Shown here: positions 9,652 through 20,842 of the stretch, one piece after another | Layout of the letters: each line of letters starts with the position of its first letter | Numbering within the stretch: position 1 is the stretch's first letter | Origin: Cotesia glomerata | Taxonomy: Eukaryota > Arthropoda > Insecta > Hymenoptera > Braconidae | Direction of reading: 5' to 3' | Length of the DNA: 64,000 bases | Assembly (NCBI RefSeq): GCF_020080835.1 | Contig: NC_058167.1 | Location: 4,340,659 to 4,404,658 of the forward strand | Notes under the pieces: model-generated | What the model was told of the DNA's origin: nothing | What the model saw: the letters and a program-made list of their open reading frames with translations, nothing else | Databases searched by the model: none | Translations under genes and position numbers: made by a program

Positions 9652-12625
9652 GAATACTGCAGCTAGACATCAATCACTGTGAAGCGGCACATGATTTGCT
9701 CATGCAGACAGTACGTGAACAGAAGCTTGACCTTGTGCTTATATCGGAACCGTATAAACACCTCGGCGGCCAACCATGGGAAACTGACTGCACCAAAAAA
9801 GCTGTCATATGGTCCTGTCGCAAGCTCCCCTTCCAGAGTGTCGTTAACAATGGCAGCGCCGGCTTTGTAGCAGCATCGGTAGATGGCATCCGCTTTTACA
9901 GCTGCTACACACCACCTAGCCTCACTATTGTTGAATTCATGGACTTTCTGGATCGACTGACGGAGGACGCGAAGCAGTACTACCCAGTGGCAATAGCTGA
10001 AGACTTCAACGCCTGGGCAGTGGAATGGGGCAGCAAACACACCAACGCTCGAGGTAAAGAACTACTGGAAGCTTTTTCTACGTTAGATGTAGTATTGTTA
10101 AACAGCGGCGATGCGCCGACGTACACTAAAGGAGACGCAAGTTCTATTGTGGATCTTACTTTTGTCAGCAGCAGCCTCATCAGAGGAAACTACGACTGGA
10201 AGGTGATGGAGATCTACACGGCCAGCGATCACAATGCGATTCTCTGGGAAGTATCAAAGGACCAGAATCCTAGAAGACCGGCTAAGAAACTTGACATCGT
10301 TGGGTGGAAGGTGAAATCCTTTGACCCAGGTGCTCTAGTAGCTGCCCTAAATAGTGAACCGCTTACTACTGGATCTGCAGAAGAAATGACCAAGGACTTG
10401 ATGAAGAGAGTGACCCAGGCTTGCGACACCTGCATGCCTCGTAAACGGGGCATGAACCAAAGACCTTCGGTGCACTGGTGGAACGAACACATCAGCTTCC
10501 TACGGAAAGAGTGTCTCAAGAAAAGAAGAATATCTCAGCGTGGTTATCGGCGGCCTGACTCAGCGGAACTAGTCGCAGAATACAAGAAAGCTCGTCGAGA
10601 CTTAAACAAAGCCATCAAGGATAGCAAGAAGAACTGCTGGAAAGAGCTAATCAACGAGGTGGACAAAGACTTGTGGGGCAGACCTTACAAGGTAGTCATG
10701 GCAAACTTGAAATACCAGCCAATGCCGTCTCCTACGTGTCCTCAACTCCTACAGAAGATCGTGACTGCACTGTTTCCACGACAGCGCGTTTTCAACTACC
10801 TGTTGACACAAGACGAACTGAATGATATCCCACCTGTGACGAAAGAAGAACTGATGGAAGCTTGTAACCGCGTCGGGAATAATAAAGCGCCGGGATTGGA
10901 CGGAATCCCTAATATTGCCTTGAAAACATCTATTAAAGCAGCGCCAGCGTTATTCCTCGATGTCTACAACATCTGCTTGAAGGAAGGGATTTTTCCTCGG
11001 AAGTGGAAACAACAACGGCTGGTACTACTTCCTAAAGGAAAAAGCCACCGGAAGAACCGTCATCTTATCGTCCACTCTGCATGTTGGATACAGCCGGTAA
11101 GATACTCGAACGTATAATCCACCAAAGGATAGAAGCAGTTGTCGATCCACTATTAGCAGACAATCAGTACGGATTTCGAAAAGGACGATCAACCCTGGAC
11201 GCAATCAACCTGGTTGTCGGTATAGCCAAAGACGCAATCGCCGGTACCAGATGGAAGGGTGGAACGAAGAAATATTGTCTGGTGGCAACCCTAGACATTA
11301 AAAATGCCTTCAACTCCGCCAACTGGGATCGCATCATGCAAGCTCTTCAAGAGATGAACGTACCAGGATATCTACGAAGGATAGTCGCTAGCTACTTCAC
11401 GAATAGAGTCCTTAGATATGACACGAAGAATGGTCCAAAGGAGTATGATGTTACTGGAGGCGTCCCGCAGGGTTCTGTTCTCGGTCCACTTCTCTGGAAT
11501 ATCATGTACAACGGATTGCTGAGACTGAAACTACCAAGAAATGTCAAACTGGTAGCGTACGCGGACCACGTAGCCGTAGTAATCGTCGCCAAGCATATTG
11601 ATGAGATAAATCATATGTTCACGATCACCTTTGAGCGAATTAACCAGTGGATGGACACAGTAAACCTACAACTGGCTAAACAGAAGACCGAGGCTGTACT
11701 TATCACTAGCAGAAAAGTGGTGGAAACGATCAATTTAAACGTCGGAGACCAAGAAATCACATCCAAACCATTCATTCGATATCTGGGAGTGATGCTCGAT
11801 TCCCGACTTAACTTCAAACAACAAGTTGAACACGTGACCGCCAAAGCATCAGCAGTAGTGGCTAACCTAGTACGATTGATGCCCAACATCGGTGGCCCGA
11901 AGCAGACAAGGAGGTTATTGCTATCATCAGTAGTTACATCGGTCCTCACGTATGGGATATCCATTTGGTCCGACGCACTTGAGACCCAAGAATCATGGAG
12001 GAAAGCATATCCGGTTTACCGACTGAGCGCGCTAAGAGGAGCCAGCGCCTTCCGAACAATATCAGAGGAAGCAGTGTGCGTCATTTCTGGAACTCTGCCG
12101 CTTAGAGTCTTAGCTAAAGAAAGACGGGCCCTTTACCATCGAAAGAGGTCAACTACACTGAGCGCTGAAGAACTAAGAACAGAAGAACGGCAGCACAGCA
12201 TCTCGCGATGGCAACTTGAGTGGGACGCCGCAGGAAAAGGAAGATGGACACACCGCCTCATACCAAAGATCGACGTTTGGCTGAGCCGAAACCATGGTGA
12301 AGTCAACTATTACCTAACGCAGATGTTGTCAGGACATGGGTGCTTTCGAGAGTATCTGCACCGCTTTAAGCACGACGATTCTCCGGAGTGCCCGTCTTGT
12401 CCAGGGGTTATTGAGGACGCAAGGCACGTTTTCTTTGTGTGTCCACGTTTCGATCCTCAGCGTGAGGAGTTAGAGAGGATCCTGAACTGGAGAATCCAAC
12501 CAGAGACAATAGTAGATGCAATGTTGTCGAATCAAACTGCTTGGAACGCTACAAGCACTTTTGCCACAGAAGTGCTTACAGAGCTGCGTTCCATTGAAAG
12601 AAAAAGAGCAAATGACAGAAACTAG
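9648..12625 (+). pseudogene. ORF2 (endonuclease-reverse transcriptase) of element A, frameshifted
   Basis: An ~990-aa polyprotein. The APE-type endonuclease (residues ~1-215) shows ISEPY, the DFNA block (as AEDFNA, with Gly replaced by Glu) and SDHNAI. The reverse transcriptase follows, with PGLDGIPN, LDIKNAFNSANW and GVPQGSVLGPLLWN. The C-terminal zinc motif is CPSC...H....C (about 12391-12450). Comparison with D shows one base lost near 11033-11044, after LPKGK, which shifts the frame; the second part reads open from 11081 to TAG 12623-12625. The catalytic YADD is YADH (CAC at 11567-11569), which should abolish polymerisation. Target-primed reverse transcription is the known family mechanism. 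Confidence 0.88.
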
Positions 12626-12871
12626 AAGGAAGGAAAAATAACACCTTAGCCACCAGAAGGAATAGCGGTAGCTGGATCCTCCCCTCACGAAGTAATGCCT
12701 GACGGCGGTTTCCATGAGGGATTAGAGGAAAGAAGAAAAGGGGTTTAGGGTTTAGTGGGTAGGGGCGTTAGGGTCGAGTTTTAGTATGACACTGCGTCGA
12801 GTCGCCACATATCCAGGCCAAACAACTATGCCTGGAATCCGTAAGAAGGATTCCCCCCCCTAAGATAAAAA

Positions 12872-12874
<3 letters not shown>
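12626..12874 (+). other. 3' UTR of element A with terminal stem-loop
   Basis: About 250 bp, alignable with the 3' UTRs of B and D. Near its end are CCAGG...CCTGG (12814-12835) and a perfect 7-bp hairpin GGAATCC/GGATTCC (12834-12840 with 12848-12854), then a C run and TAAGATAAAAAATT. The hairpin is kept in B and D, so it may be the RT recognition structure (inference). Confidence 0.6.

Positions 12875-12903
<29 letters not shown>
12875..12903. repeat. (AC)n tract between A and B
   Basis: About 28 bp of AC repeat. The (AC)n and following M flank repeat the sequence to the left of A, consistent with duplication of the target. Confidence 0.9.
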
Positions 12904-12907
<4 letters not shown>

Positions 12908-12916
12908 CATACTCGT

Positions 12917-13515
12917 GTGTGATTCAACCGGAGTCACGATGAGATCAACTATTATTTAACGCAGATGTTATCAGGACACGGATGTTACCGGAAGTATCTT
13001 CACCGCTTTAAACACGATAATACCCCAGAGTGCCCGTCCTGTCCAGGGGTCAATGAAGATGCGGAGCATGTTTTCTTTGTGTGTCCACGTTTCAACCAAC
13101 AGCACGATGAGTTAGAGAAGATTCTGAAAAAGAGAACCCAACCAGAATCAATAGTAGAAGCAATGTTGTCGTCAGTAGCTGCCTGAAACGCTACAAGCAC
13201 TTTTGCTACAAAAGTGCTTACAGAGTTGCGATCCATTGAGAGGAAAAGAGCGAAAGACAGAATCTAGACGAAAGAAATAACATCTTAGCCACCAGAAGGA
13301 AGAGCGGCAGCTAATTCCTCCCCCCGCGAAGAAATGCCTTACAGCGGTACCATGGGAGATCAGAAAATAGAAGAGAAAGGGGTTTAGGGTTTAGTGAGTA
13401 GGGGCGTCAGCGTCGAGTTTTAGTATGAAGCTGCGTCGAGTCGCCACATATCCAGGCCAAACAGCTATGCCTAGAATCCGTAAAAAGGATTCCCCCCCCC
13501 TAAGGAAAAAAAAAA
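12917..13515 (+). mobile_element. 5'-truncated R1-clade fragment B
   Basis: A ~600-bp 3' fragment of the A/D family. It is flanked by a perfect 15-bp direct repeat CACGGACATACTCGT (12902-12916 and 13516-13530), the expected target-site duplication. It contains the last part of ORF2, a 3' UTR with the GAATCC/GGATTC hairpin, and an A-rich tail. A inserted into this copy. The 5' truncation point is near 12917-12932. Confidence 0.85.
12965..13243 (+). pseudogene. ORF2 C-terminal remnant in fragment B
   Basis: Encodes the ORF2 C-terminus, including the zinc motif CPSCPG...H....C. An in-frame TGA at 13184-13186 replaces the Trp codon of copies A and D (AA*NATSTFA), and the reading frame then continues to about 13265. 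A truncated retrotransposition product, not a functional gene. Confidence 0.75.
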
Positions 13516-13604
13516 CACGGACATACTCGTTACATACGTACGTACTCTCGTGTTGGGCTTGCTGGGTCCCGCATCGGGCGCCTCCCCAGGTGGCGGATAG
13601 GGGA

Positions 13605-16292
13605 ATGCCCGGCATATCTGCGGATATAGAAAATGCGGTCACTAAATTCGACGGCGAAGTCATCGTAGCTGGAGACTTCAACGCTAAATCGGCTGAGTGG
13701 GGCGCTGCTTTCTCCGACACCAGAGGTAACGAGGTCGCTGACGTCGCGGCTAGACTCGACCTTATAGTGCTGAACACCGGGAGCACCACGACCTTTAGAA
13801 GACCAGGGTACCAAAAATCCATCCTCGACATCTCGTTGGCGACTCTAAGGACTGCCAACATGATCGAAGACTGGACTGTATCCGATGAATGCAGCGGCAG
13901 TGATCACCAGTTCGTAACATTCAACGTTGGATTGGCGTCTGCTTCGGTTTCACAACGCGACCTTTCTAAGCGGAAGTGGAATGCCACGAGGCTTGATCCA
14001 GAGGCATTGCAAGCTTCACTTGCACGAAGCTGGTCTATCCTTCAGAACAACCCGACTCCGGATACCTGCAGCAAGACGGAAAAGGCAGTGCTAAATACGA
14101 TGAAGGAAATTGCTGCCGCATGTGACGCCTCTATGCCACGGCTGAAAAATCAGAGTTTCCCTAGGCCGGCGTTCTGGTTGTCAACAGAGATAGCAGAACT
14201 CCGGAAAAAACGCCACAGACTACGTCGGCTAGCAACGAGAGCTGCGAAACGCTCCCCCAATCAAGATCTACATTTGAGCGAGTATAAGCAGGCCAAAAAG
14301 AACCTAAACCGGGCAATCAAAGCAAGCAAAGCGGAATTGTGGCAAGAGATCTGTAACGACCTTGATAAAGATATCTAGGGTAAAGCCTACCAAATTGTCA
14401 CCAAACGACTTGGAAAGGCTCCACCAGAGGCACCGAAGTCTCCAACCTTAATGGACAGCATTGTAGCAGAGCTTTTTCCCAAACACCCACCGTGGGAGAA
14501 GAAACACCACGATAGAAACAGCGAAGTAACACCCTTCACAACTAAGGAACTACAAGACGCGGCCAAGTCACTCAAAACAGGAAAGGCACCCGGCCCTGCT
14601 GGCATCCCAGCATCGATGATCAAGACTGTAGCCCTGGAATACCCAGACATACTCCTGAACACCTACAACGCATGCTTGACAACTGACACGTTTCCCGCGG
14701 TCTGGAAGCGGCAGAGATTGGTTCTGCTAGATAAAGGCAAAGGTGGTGCTGCAACACCCTCGTCGTTCAGACCACTTTGCATGCTGGACATTGCTGGGAA
14801 ATTGCTCGAAAAGCTTATACAGGGAAGACTACGAAACGACATCGATCGTGCTGGAGGCTTTGCCGCAAACCAACATGGCTTCCGGAAAGGACGTTCAACA
14901 GTCGGCGTGATCCAGACAGTCGTAGGGACAGCGAGAGAAGCATGGACTGTTAGCCTCAAAGCTCGTGAAGTATACATTCTCATAACGCTAGATGTCAAAA
15001 ACGCATTTAACAGCGCGAATTGGGGAGATATCCTAGACGCTCTGGAACACAAATTTGACGCAAAGCCAGAGAATTTGGCACTAATCGACAACTACCTTGA
15101 AGAAACAAAGCTAATAGCAGAAACTACAGAAGAACGACAAGAATACACCATAACGGCCGGCGTGCCGCAAGGCTCAATAATGGGGCCCGATTTATGGAAC
15201 GCCGACTATGACGAGCTTTTTAAGATTCTGTTACCAAAGCAAGTAGAGCTAACGGGCTTTGCAGACGACGTCACGGCCACGATAATAGTAGACAGCGTAG
15301 AGGAGGCCGAACTACTAGTTCGGGAAACCATTGATGCCGTCGAGACTTGGCTCGATAAACACCACCTGAAACTCGCCAAGCACAAAACCGAGATGGTCGT
15401 TCTGACTCGTCAAAAATGGTTACCCAAACCATTCGCTGTGGACATGGGAGGAACAACACTAACGTCAACAAGGGCCCTGCGCTATCTGGGGGTAATGATA
15501 GACGAGAAACTATCTTTTCGCGAACACCTCGATAATGCATGCCAGAAAGCCAGCAAGACGGTGTCTAGCCTAGCAAGAATTATGACCAACACCATGGGAC
15601 CAAGAACAAAAAAGAGAAGAGTTCTTCTAAAAGCAGTCCACTCGGTACTGCTCTATGGAGCTGAGATATGGGCAGACATATTAAAGCAGAAGACCTACCG
15701 GCGAAAGATAGCAGCAGTACAGCGGCGAGGCGCTCTCAGGGTTGCCTGCGCCTACCACACAGTTTCCGAAACGGCTGTATTGGTCATTGCGGGAGCAACG
15801 CCCATCGAACTATTAGCGTTCGAGAGAGTTAAACTCTATGACGCTAAAGATAGTGACGAAAACATGAAGGACGCAAGAATGAGGATAAAGGCGGAAACGC
15901 AGCAAGAGTGGCAGGACCGATAGACATCGAGAGAGACGGTACGCCTGATCCCAAACATTAACGTCTGGCTTTCTCGAAAGCACGGAGACACGGATTTCTT
16001 CCTGACCCAGCTATTGACGGGACATGGGCAGTTCAATGCCTATCTTTTCAAGATGGGTTTGCACAGCACACCAACGTGCAAATACTGCCCAGACAAAATT
16101 GACAACGCCGAGCACACGTTTTTCGAGTGTGATCGGTGGAAGGACGACAGAATCAGCACCGAAGAAACAATAGGCACAACGCTCTCCCCTGAGAGCTTGG
16201 TAACTTGCATGATCACAAAAGAAAAAAACTGGTCAGCTGTTGCAGCCTACGCGCAGCGCCTTTTAAACGAAAAAATCGCAGAAAGGGATTAG
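13605..16292 (+). pseudogene. ORF2 (partial endonuclease + reverse transcriptase) of element C
   Basis: A single reading frame interrupted by two in-frame TAG codons. It holds a partial endonuclease (VIVAGDFNAKSAEWG, SDHQFVTF), RT blocks (APGPAGIP, RPLCMLDIAGKLLEKL, LDVKNAFNSANW, GVPQGSIMGPDLWN, GFADDVTATI with the catalytic pair intact) and a C-terminal CKYC...H....C motif. TAG 14376-14378 replaces the Trp of the DLWGRPYKVV block seen in A. TAG 15921-15923 lies about 30 codons before the zinc motif. No frameshift is needed, so decay is mild, but the element also lacks its 5' part. Confidence 0.85.
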
Positions 16293-16549
16293 AAACCAGT
16301 AGTTACAAGAAGTAGGTGTCGTGAGACACAACATGGACTGGATCGAAGTAATGCTAACGCGGTCCCGATCCAGTCTTCCCTGTAACATCTATGAAGAAAG
16401 GAGAGAGGAGGATGTTTAGTCGGTATTGTTACAAAATAATATTGACTTCTGAGTCCGACATACCCAGGCACCAACACCTAGTCATGGCACTAACACCAAG
16501 TCCTGGCATACGTTAATGTATTTTACCTCCTCTATAAAAAAAAAAAAAA
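16293..16549 (+). other. 3' UTR and A tail of element C
   Basis: About 255 bp with CCCAGG...CCTGG spacing reminiscent of the A/D family terminal stem, ending in an A run before ACACATACG. Not alignable with the A/D 3' UTR beyond short motifs. Confidence 0.5.
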
Positions 16550-17188
16550 CACACATACGTACTAGGGTGCTTTTTTCTTCAACTCTTTTTTTCTTTTTTT
16601 AGTCTCATCGTGAAATTTTGTTGCAAGTACTCAGAAAAAAATACCCTGAAAGTTTGGACCCTTAATATTAATATTAAGACCTCGACCCAGGCGTTTAAAG
16701 ATTTCCCCTTAAAAAAACACAGAAACTCTGATTTTTTTATGTTTAAATTTCTATAGCTCAGTTGAATTTCATAGCATCGCTTTGACCATGGACGGGTTTT
16801 TTTCAGAATTGAACTTTCTACAAAAGTGTCCATTGCGGCTAAGCCGTAACTCAAACCGGCGAGGTAGTACAGGCCTCTAAACACGATTTTTCATGAAATT
16901 TGCGACTTGATGAATTAACTTTTAATTCTTATCAGATCTACGTTTTGATAAACCCTTTTGAATGACGTATCGTAGAACTCAATCGGTTGTTCGTTTTTGA
17001 GAAACCGTACGACAAAAATTTATTGACACACACATGGCCGGACACCTCGGCGGGAATAATCAGAATGGCTTCCTGGGACCTTAAAACGTGGACATCCGAT
17101 CAAAACTCGACTTTTGAAAATCGGACCGAAATCAATAACTTCCCATTAATAAAAATTTTCAATTTTCTTAGCAGGAAGTTAAAAATAT
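16550..17188 (+). repeat. Variant M repeat, including the right half
   Basis: From about 17025 (GACACACACATGGCCGGACA) the sequence matches the right half of M: GGCTTCCTGGGACCTTAAAA, AAAACTCGA..TTTTCGAAAATCGG and the end CTTAGCAGGAAGTTAAAAA. The upstream ~470 bp (16565-17025) has no recognised match or gene and may be the left half of a diverged M. The short minus ORF at 16579-16884 has no supporting feature. Confidence 0.6.
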
Positions 17189-17406
17189 ATATTTATATGA
17201 AATATCGTGAATACAGTAGCCAGTTCTCACGCAAACATATGTAGATGTACTTATTTTTATTTTGTTGGTAACTTTTTTTAAAAAACTAAAATGTTGAGTA
17301 GCTAACTTCAGAATGTCGGTTTTTCGTGACGGTGTGCATGCGCATCGTAAAAATTTACCCTCATCATTTTTGCCTAACGCGTCAAAAGAAGTTTAACTTC
17401 AAAAAA

Positions 17407-18292
17407 TTAGGAAAACGGTTGACCCTGAAGGCCATCCCTACAACTTCCCGCTAATTCCATACTTGGACGCTTAAAATTGCACTTATGCCGTTATTGAGCT
17501 CTCCAAGTTCAAAAATACAATTCATGTATTGTTTTGAGCTCTCCGAGCTCAAAGAGATAGCTTTTCTATGCTTTTGAACTCTTAGAGCTCAGAAGTCTGA
17601 TAGAAGTTCGATATAATACTACTTTTTGAATTTTCAAACCACAATAAGTTATTGCCAATAACTTTTGAATGAATGAACCGACTTTCACGCGGTTGGTGGC
17701 ATTCGACGCAGTTTTTCAAATTCTATGATATACTTTCAAACACAAATTGATCAGACCGGGAATTTCGGTGTTATTAAAAAAAAAACTTTTTTTTTTATTT
17801 CTCTCGTCAACGATAACTCACGAACGAAGAATATATGGCGAGGCTTTCGCCTACCTTCGAAGAGGCCGTTTCCTGAGCTCAAAAGAGCTATATACGCACG
17901 TATATTTGTCCTACTCCCACCATAACGAGAACACAGCCCAGTTCGCGGACAAGGAAAAACCGCCGTTCTCTTGTGTTTATACACATTCATTGAACAGATA
18001 ACTCACGAACGAATCAACTGATTTTGACCGGCTTGGTGGCGATCGACGTGGTTTTTCAATGTTAAGAGCTGATTAGTTTTTAGAATTGATCGGTCAAGCC
18101 GTTTAAAAGTTATTCAAAAAGACCACATTTGAAAAAATTTTTTTTCATTGTTTTTTTGAGATTGCTCAAAATCTACCGGTCCAAATCAGTCCAAACTGTA
18201 TTTAAAATCTAAGTTCAGTTGAGCCCTTTCGAATGGCGCCAACCGCGATGAAATCGGTCAAGCCGTTCAAAAGTTATGAGAGGTTTACATAC
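17407..18292 (+). repeat. M repeat, left half (copy M2)
   Basis: Starts TTAGGAAAACGGTTGACCCT and shows the same GAGCTC inverted repeats (17495-17590) and GTCAACGATAACTCACGAAC block as M1. A ~165-bp insertion (17830-17995) separates duplicated CACGAACGAA words. It stops at GAGGTTTACATACAC, at the point where M1 enters its microsatellite. Confidence 0.8.
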
Positions 18293-18757
18293 ACTGATAG
18301 AAGGATTTAGTTCTATCGAATAAGATTTAGTAACAGATACTAAATGATTTAGTAACAACCTTAAATTACTAAATATTTAGTAATAAGTATTAAATCATTT
18401 ATCAAAGCTCATTTAGTTCCATCAAATAAATACTTAGTAGTATTTAACAAATGATTTATTGGTATTCAATAAATCGTTTATTGGTATCAAAGAAATTAAT
18501 TTTTTAACTAATTTTAGCGTGTAACTTAACTTTTTAACTTTAAATAAATGAAAATAATTAAAATAAACAATTTTAAGTAAAAGTATAAGGTATTATATGA
18601 AGGTATTATATAAAGAAAAGAATCTCATTAAATTATTTTTTTTTTGTTTGAGACATTTATAAAATTTAAAATTAAACAAGTTTTTAACATATCAATAATA
18701 GACAAATTGAAAAATGTAAACTAAACTCCACTGAGAAAAGACAGCAATAGAAGTCAT
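18293..18757. mobile_element. AT-rich insertion (N-type) in M2
   Basis: A non-M segment beginning ACTGATAGAAGGATTTAGTT. A related, inverted end (ATTCTATCAATATCAGTGTA) occurs at 57872-57891, so this is probably a MITE-like family with ACTGATA ends. It carries TTTAGTAATAA-type repeats and no ORF. The right boundary is uncertain. Confidence 0.4.
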
Positions 18758-18987
18758 TTAAGAGCTGATTGAATTTTTGAATTGATCAGTAAAGCCATTT
18801 AAAAGTAATTACAAAAGAACCACATTTCAAAAATTTTTTTTCTGTAGTTTTTTTAAGATTTCTCAAAATCTACTGGTCCAAATCGGTCCGAAGTATATTC
18901 AAAATCTAAGTTTGGTCAAACCCTTTTGAATGGCGCCAACCGCGATGAAATCGGTCAAGTCGTTCAAAAGTTATAAAAGGGTTACAT

Positions 18988-19029
<42 letters not shown>
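18758..19029 (+). repeat. M fragment and its (CA)n tract before element D
   Basis: A second, partial M left half (TTAAGAGCTGATTGAATTTT to AAAAGGGTTACATACATAC) leading into ACACATACACACAC repeats (about 18985-19029). Element D begins directly after the CA tract. Confidence 0.8.
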
Positions 19030-19031
<2 letters not shown>

Positions 19032-19567
19032 GCGGCAGAGGAGAAACCGCTACCAGGCGCGTCTCCCCGTAGTGGATGGGAGAACGCTCGCTGCCCTTGG
19101 ATGACACTAGGTCTCTTAGTTGATGAGGTACAGAGGGTAGGAGCCAAATAAAATACGCTCCCGTGGACGAAACTCCCCCACCCCCCTTTAATAGGTTGGT
19201 CACACTAACTGACCTAGCAAGACGATCGTTCCCTGCTGTAACTCACTGGGAGTGTCCGGAACCCGTGTCGATTATTTCCGACGATGCAGGCTACGGCTGA
19301 TGTGAGCTTGCTCTGCCGAGGTGTAAGTTGCAGTAGCGGATCAGGAGCCAGCCACTTCGGGCCTTGATCAGGAAGTATGCAGTGAGTGTTAGAGATCGGA
19401 ATCTTCACCGCCCCGAGCGAGTCTAGTCCGTCCGTGTATTCCGGGACTGGCTAAGAGTCGACCAGGTCTCAAGGAACTGGGGTAGGAGTACTATCTTCGA
19501 GGGTACACCCGTTCCTAGTTATGGCAACCCGCTCCACTCCGTACGATGCGCTGGTAAATCAAAAAGT

Positions 19568-20842
19568 ATGAGTAATTCACAGGAAACAAACAAGAGTGGA
19601 AATAGGCTTCATGCCCAACAAGCAGCAATTGAAGCAAGCGCTGAAATGAAGAGAACGCAAGCGCTGGAGCGCCTTGAAAAGCTGACCATTGAGCTGCAAG
19701 AGTTTGTCCAAACTAAGGTCAATATCCACAAGGAGATAAAGACCAAGACAACTGGTGTAGACAATGCTCTTGGAAGATTCAAGAAACTGGACAAGGAATG
19801 GCAGTCATCACGACGACGCATTCAAACTGAAGTTGAGACGGAAGAAGCAATGGACACTGGAGCCGACGGTGATGGCGAATCTGCTGCTGAGGGCAAAGGT
19901 GAAACTGACAAAAGACCTGGAAAGATAAAGGACCGAAATTCGCCAAAGCCAACCGACAAAGTCACAAAGAAGAAGGACTTGAAAAAAAGCCCTCCCAAAC
20001 GACTGGCAGGGCAGAGCGACGAATCTAAGAACGCGACTGATTGGGAAAAAGTACAGTTTAAGAAGGAGAAGAGGAAGCTAGCTAGAGAGCAACTCTCAAA
20101 GCAGCCGCCGAAGGAGCCCAGGCCAGAGCCTAAGCGGAAAAAACCACGCAAATGGATCATTCTGCGTTACATAAAGCAGGACGTCTCAGATGAGCAGGTT
20201 TGTTCAACGGTAGATAAGATCAACAAGACCAGAAGTGGCGACTTGTTGATTACGATTTCGAGGAAGAGCACTGACAAAGGCCAAGCCCTCCAAAAGACGA
20301 TCGCAGATATCCTTAAGGAGAAAGCCAAAGTGATCTGCAAAGGACCACAGGAGACCATCGAGGTCCGAGATGTCGATGACGAGACGACGAAAGAGCATAT
20401 TCAGACTGCTCTAAAGAGCGAAGCTGGAGAAAGTTGTGAAATCCCACTAGAGGTAATCAAAATACGTAAAGCCTTTAGGGGTCCGCAGACAGCCACAGTT
20501 TTACTACCAGCAGCTGCAGCACAAAAGTTACTGGAGGGAAACTGCAAAATAAGGATCGGCTAGGTCAATTGCCGAATGAGAGCAACGAAGAGACCCATAC
20601 AATGCTTCAAATGCTGGCACTTTGGGCACTTCGGATCTCAGTGCAAAAGCAAAGTCGACCGGTCTAAGCACTGCATAAGGTGCGGAAAAGAAGGACACAA
20701 AATTGCTGATTGTAAAAATCCAGCTAAATGTGCACTGTGTGTTGAACAGCACGGCGTAGAAAAGGCGGCTCACCATGCAGGCACGAACAGATGCCCCGTC
20801 TTCCAAGAAGCGCTCCAGAAGATAACGAAGGCAAGAACATGA
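19568..20842 (+). pseudogene. ORF1 (Gag-like) of element D, one nonsense codon
   Basis: Homologous to ORF1 of A over its whole length (HAQQAAIEAS, ERLEKLTIELQEFVQTK), with a shorter Lys/Glu-rich middle. TAG at 20561-20563 replaces the Trp codon of A in RIGWTNC. The frame then stays open through zinc knuckles CFKCWHFGHFGSQC, CIRCGKEGHKIADC and CALC. The start ATG 19568 is preceded by a short upstream ORF (MATRSTPYDALVNQKV) ending in TGA just there. The stop overlaps the ORF2 ATG (ATGA, 20839-20842), as in A. Confidence 0.85.

Larger units (their letters stand above)
7690..12874 (+). mobile_element. R1-clade (Waldo/Mino-like) non-LTR retrotransposon A
   Basis: A ~5.2-kb nearly full-length element. 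It has a 5' UTR conserved with copy D (from GGGGCAGAAGAG; CGCGTCTCCCCG), ORF1 with zinc knuckles, ORF2 with endonuclease, reverse transcriptase and a C-terminal zinc motif, and a 3' UTR ending TAAGATAAAAAATT directly before a new (AC)n tract. Waldo and Mino are R1-clade families known to target ACAY/AC repeats. Here the sense strand is the AC strand and the 3' end abuts AC repeats. A frameshift and an RT active-site change make it non-autonomous. Confidence 0.85.
13546..16549 (+). mobile_element. Divergent R1-clade retrotransposon C (5' deleted)
   Basis: A different R1-clade family from A/D: ORF2 is homologous throughout but clearly diverged. Its 5' portion (TTGGGCTTGCTGGG ... CCCCAGGTGGCGG, 13551-13600) runs straight into the middle of the endonuclease, so ORF1 and the ORF2 start are missing. 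The 3' end is a 13-bp A tail at 16537-16549, followed by ACACATACGTACT. The left flank ACATACGTACGTACT (13532-13546) matches, giving a target duplication of about 10 bp within an ACAY-type repeat. Confidence 0.78.

Noticed and set aside
17725..18001. Short ORFs in M2
   Set aside because: They lie in a non-coding repeat (partly an insertion in it) and are not conserved in M1 or M3.
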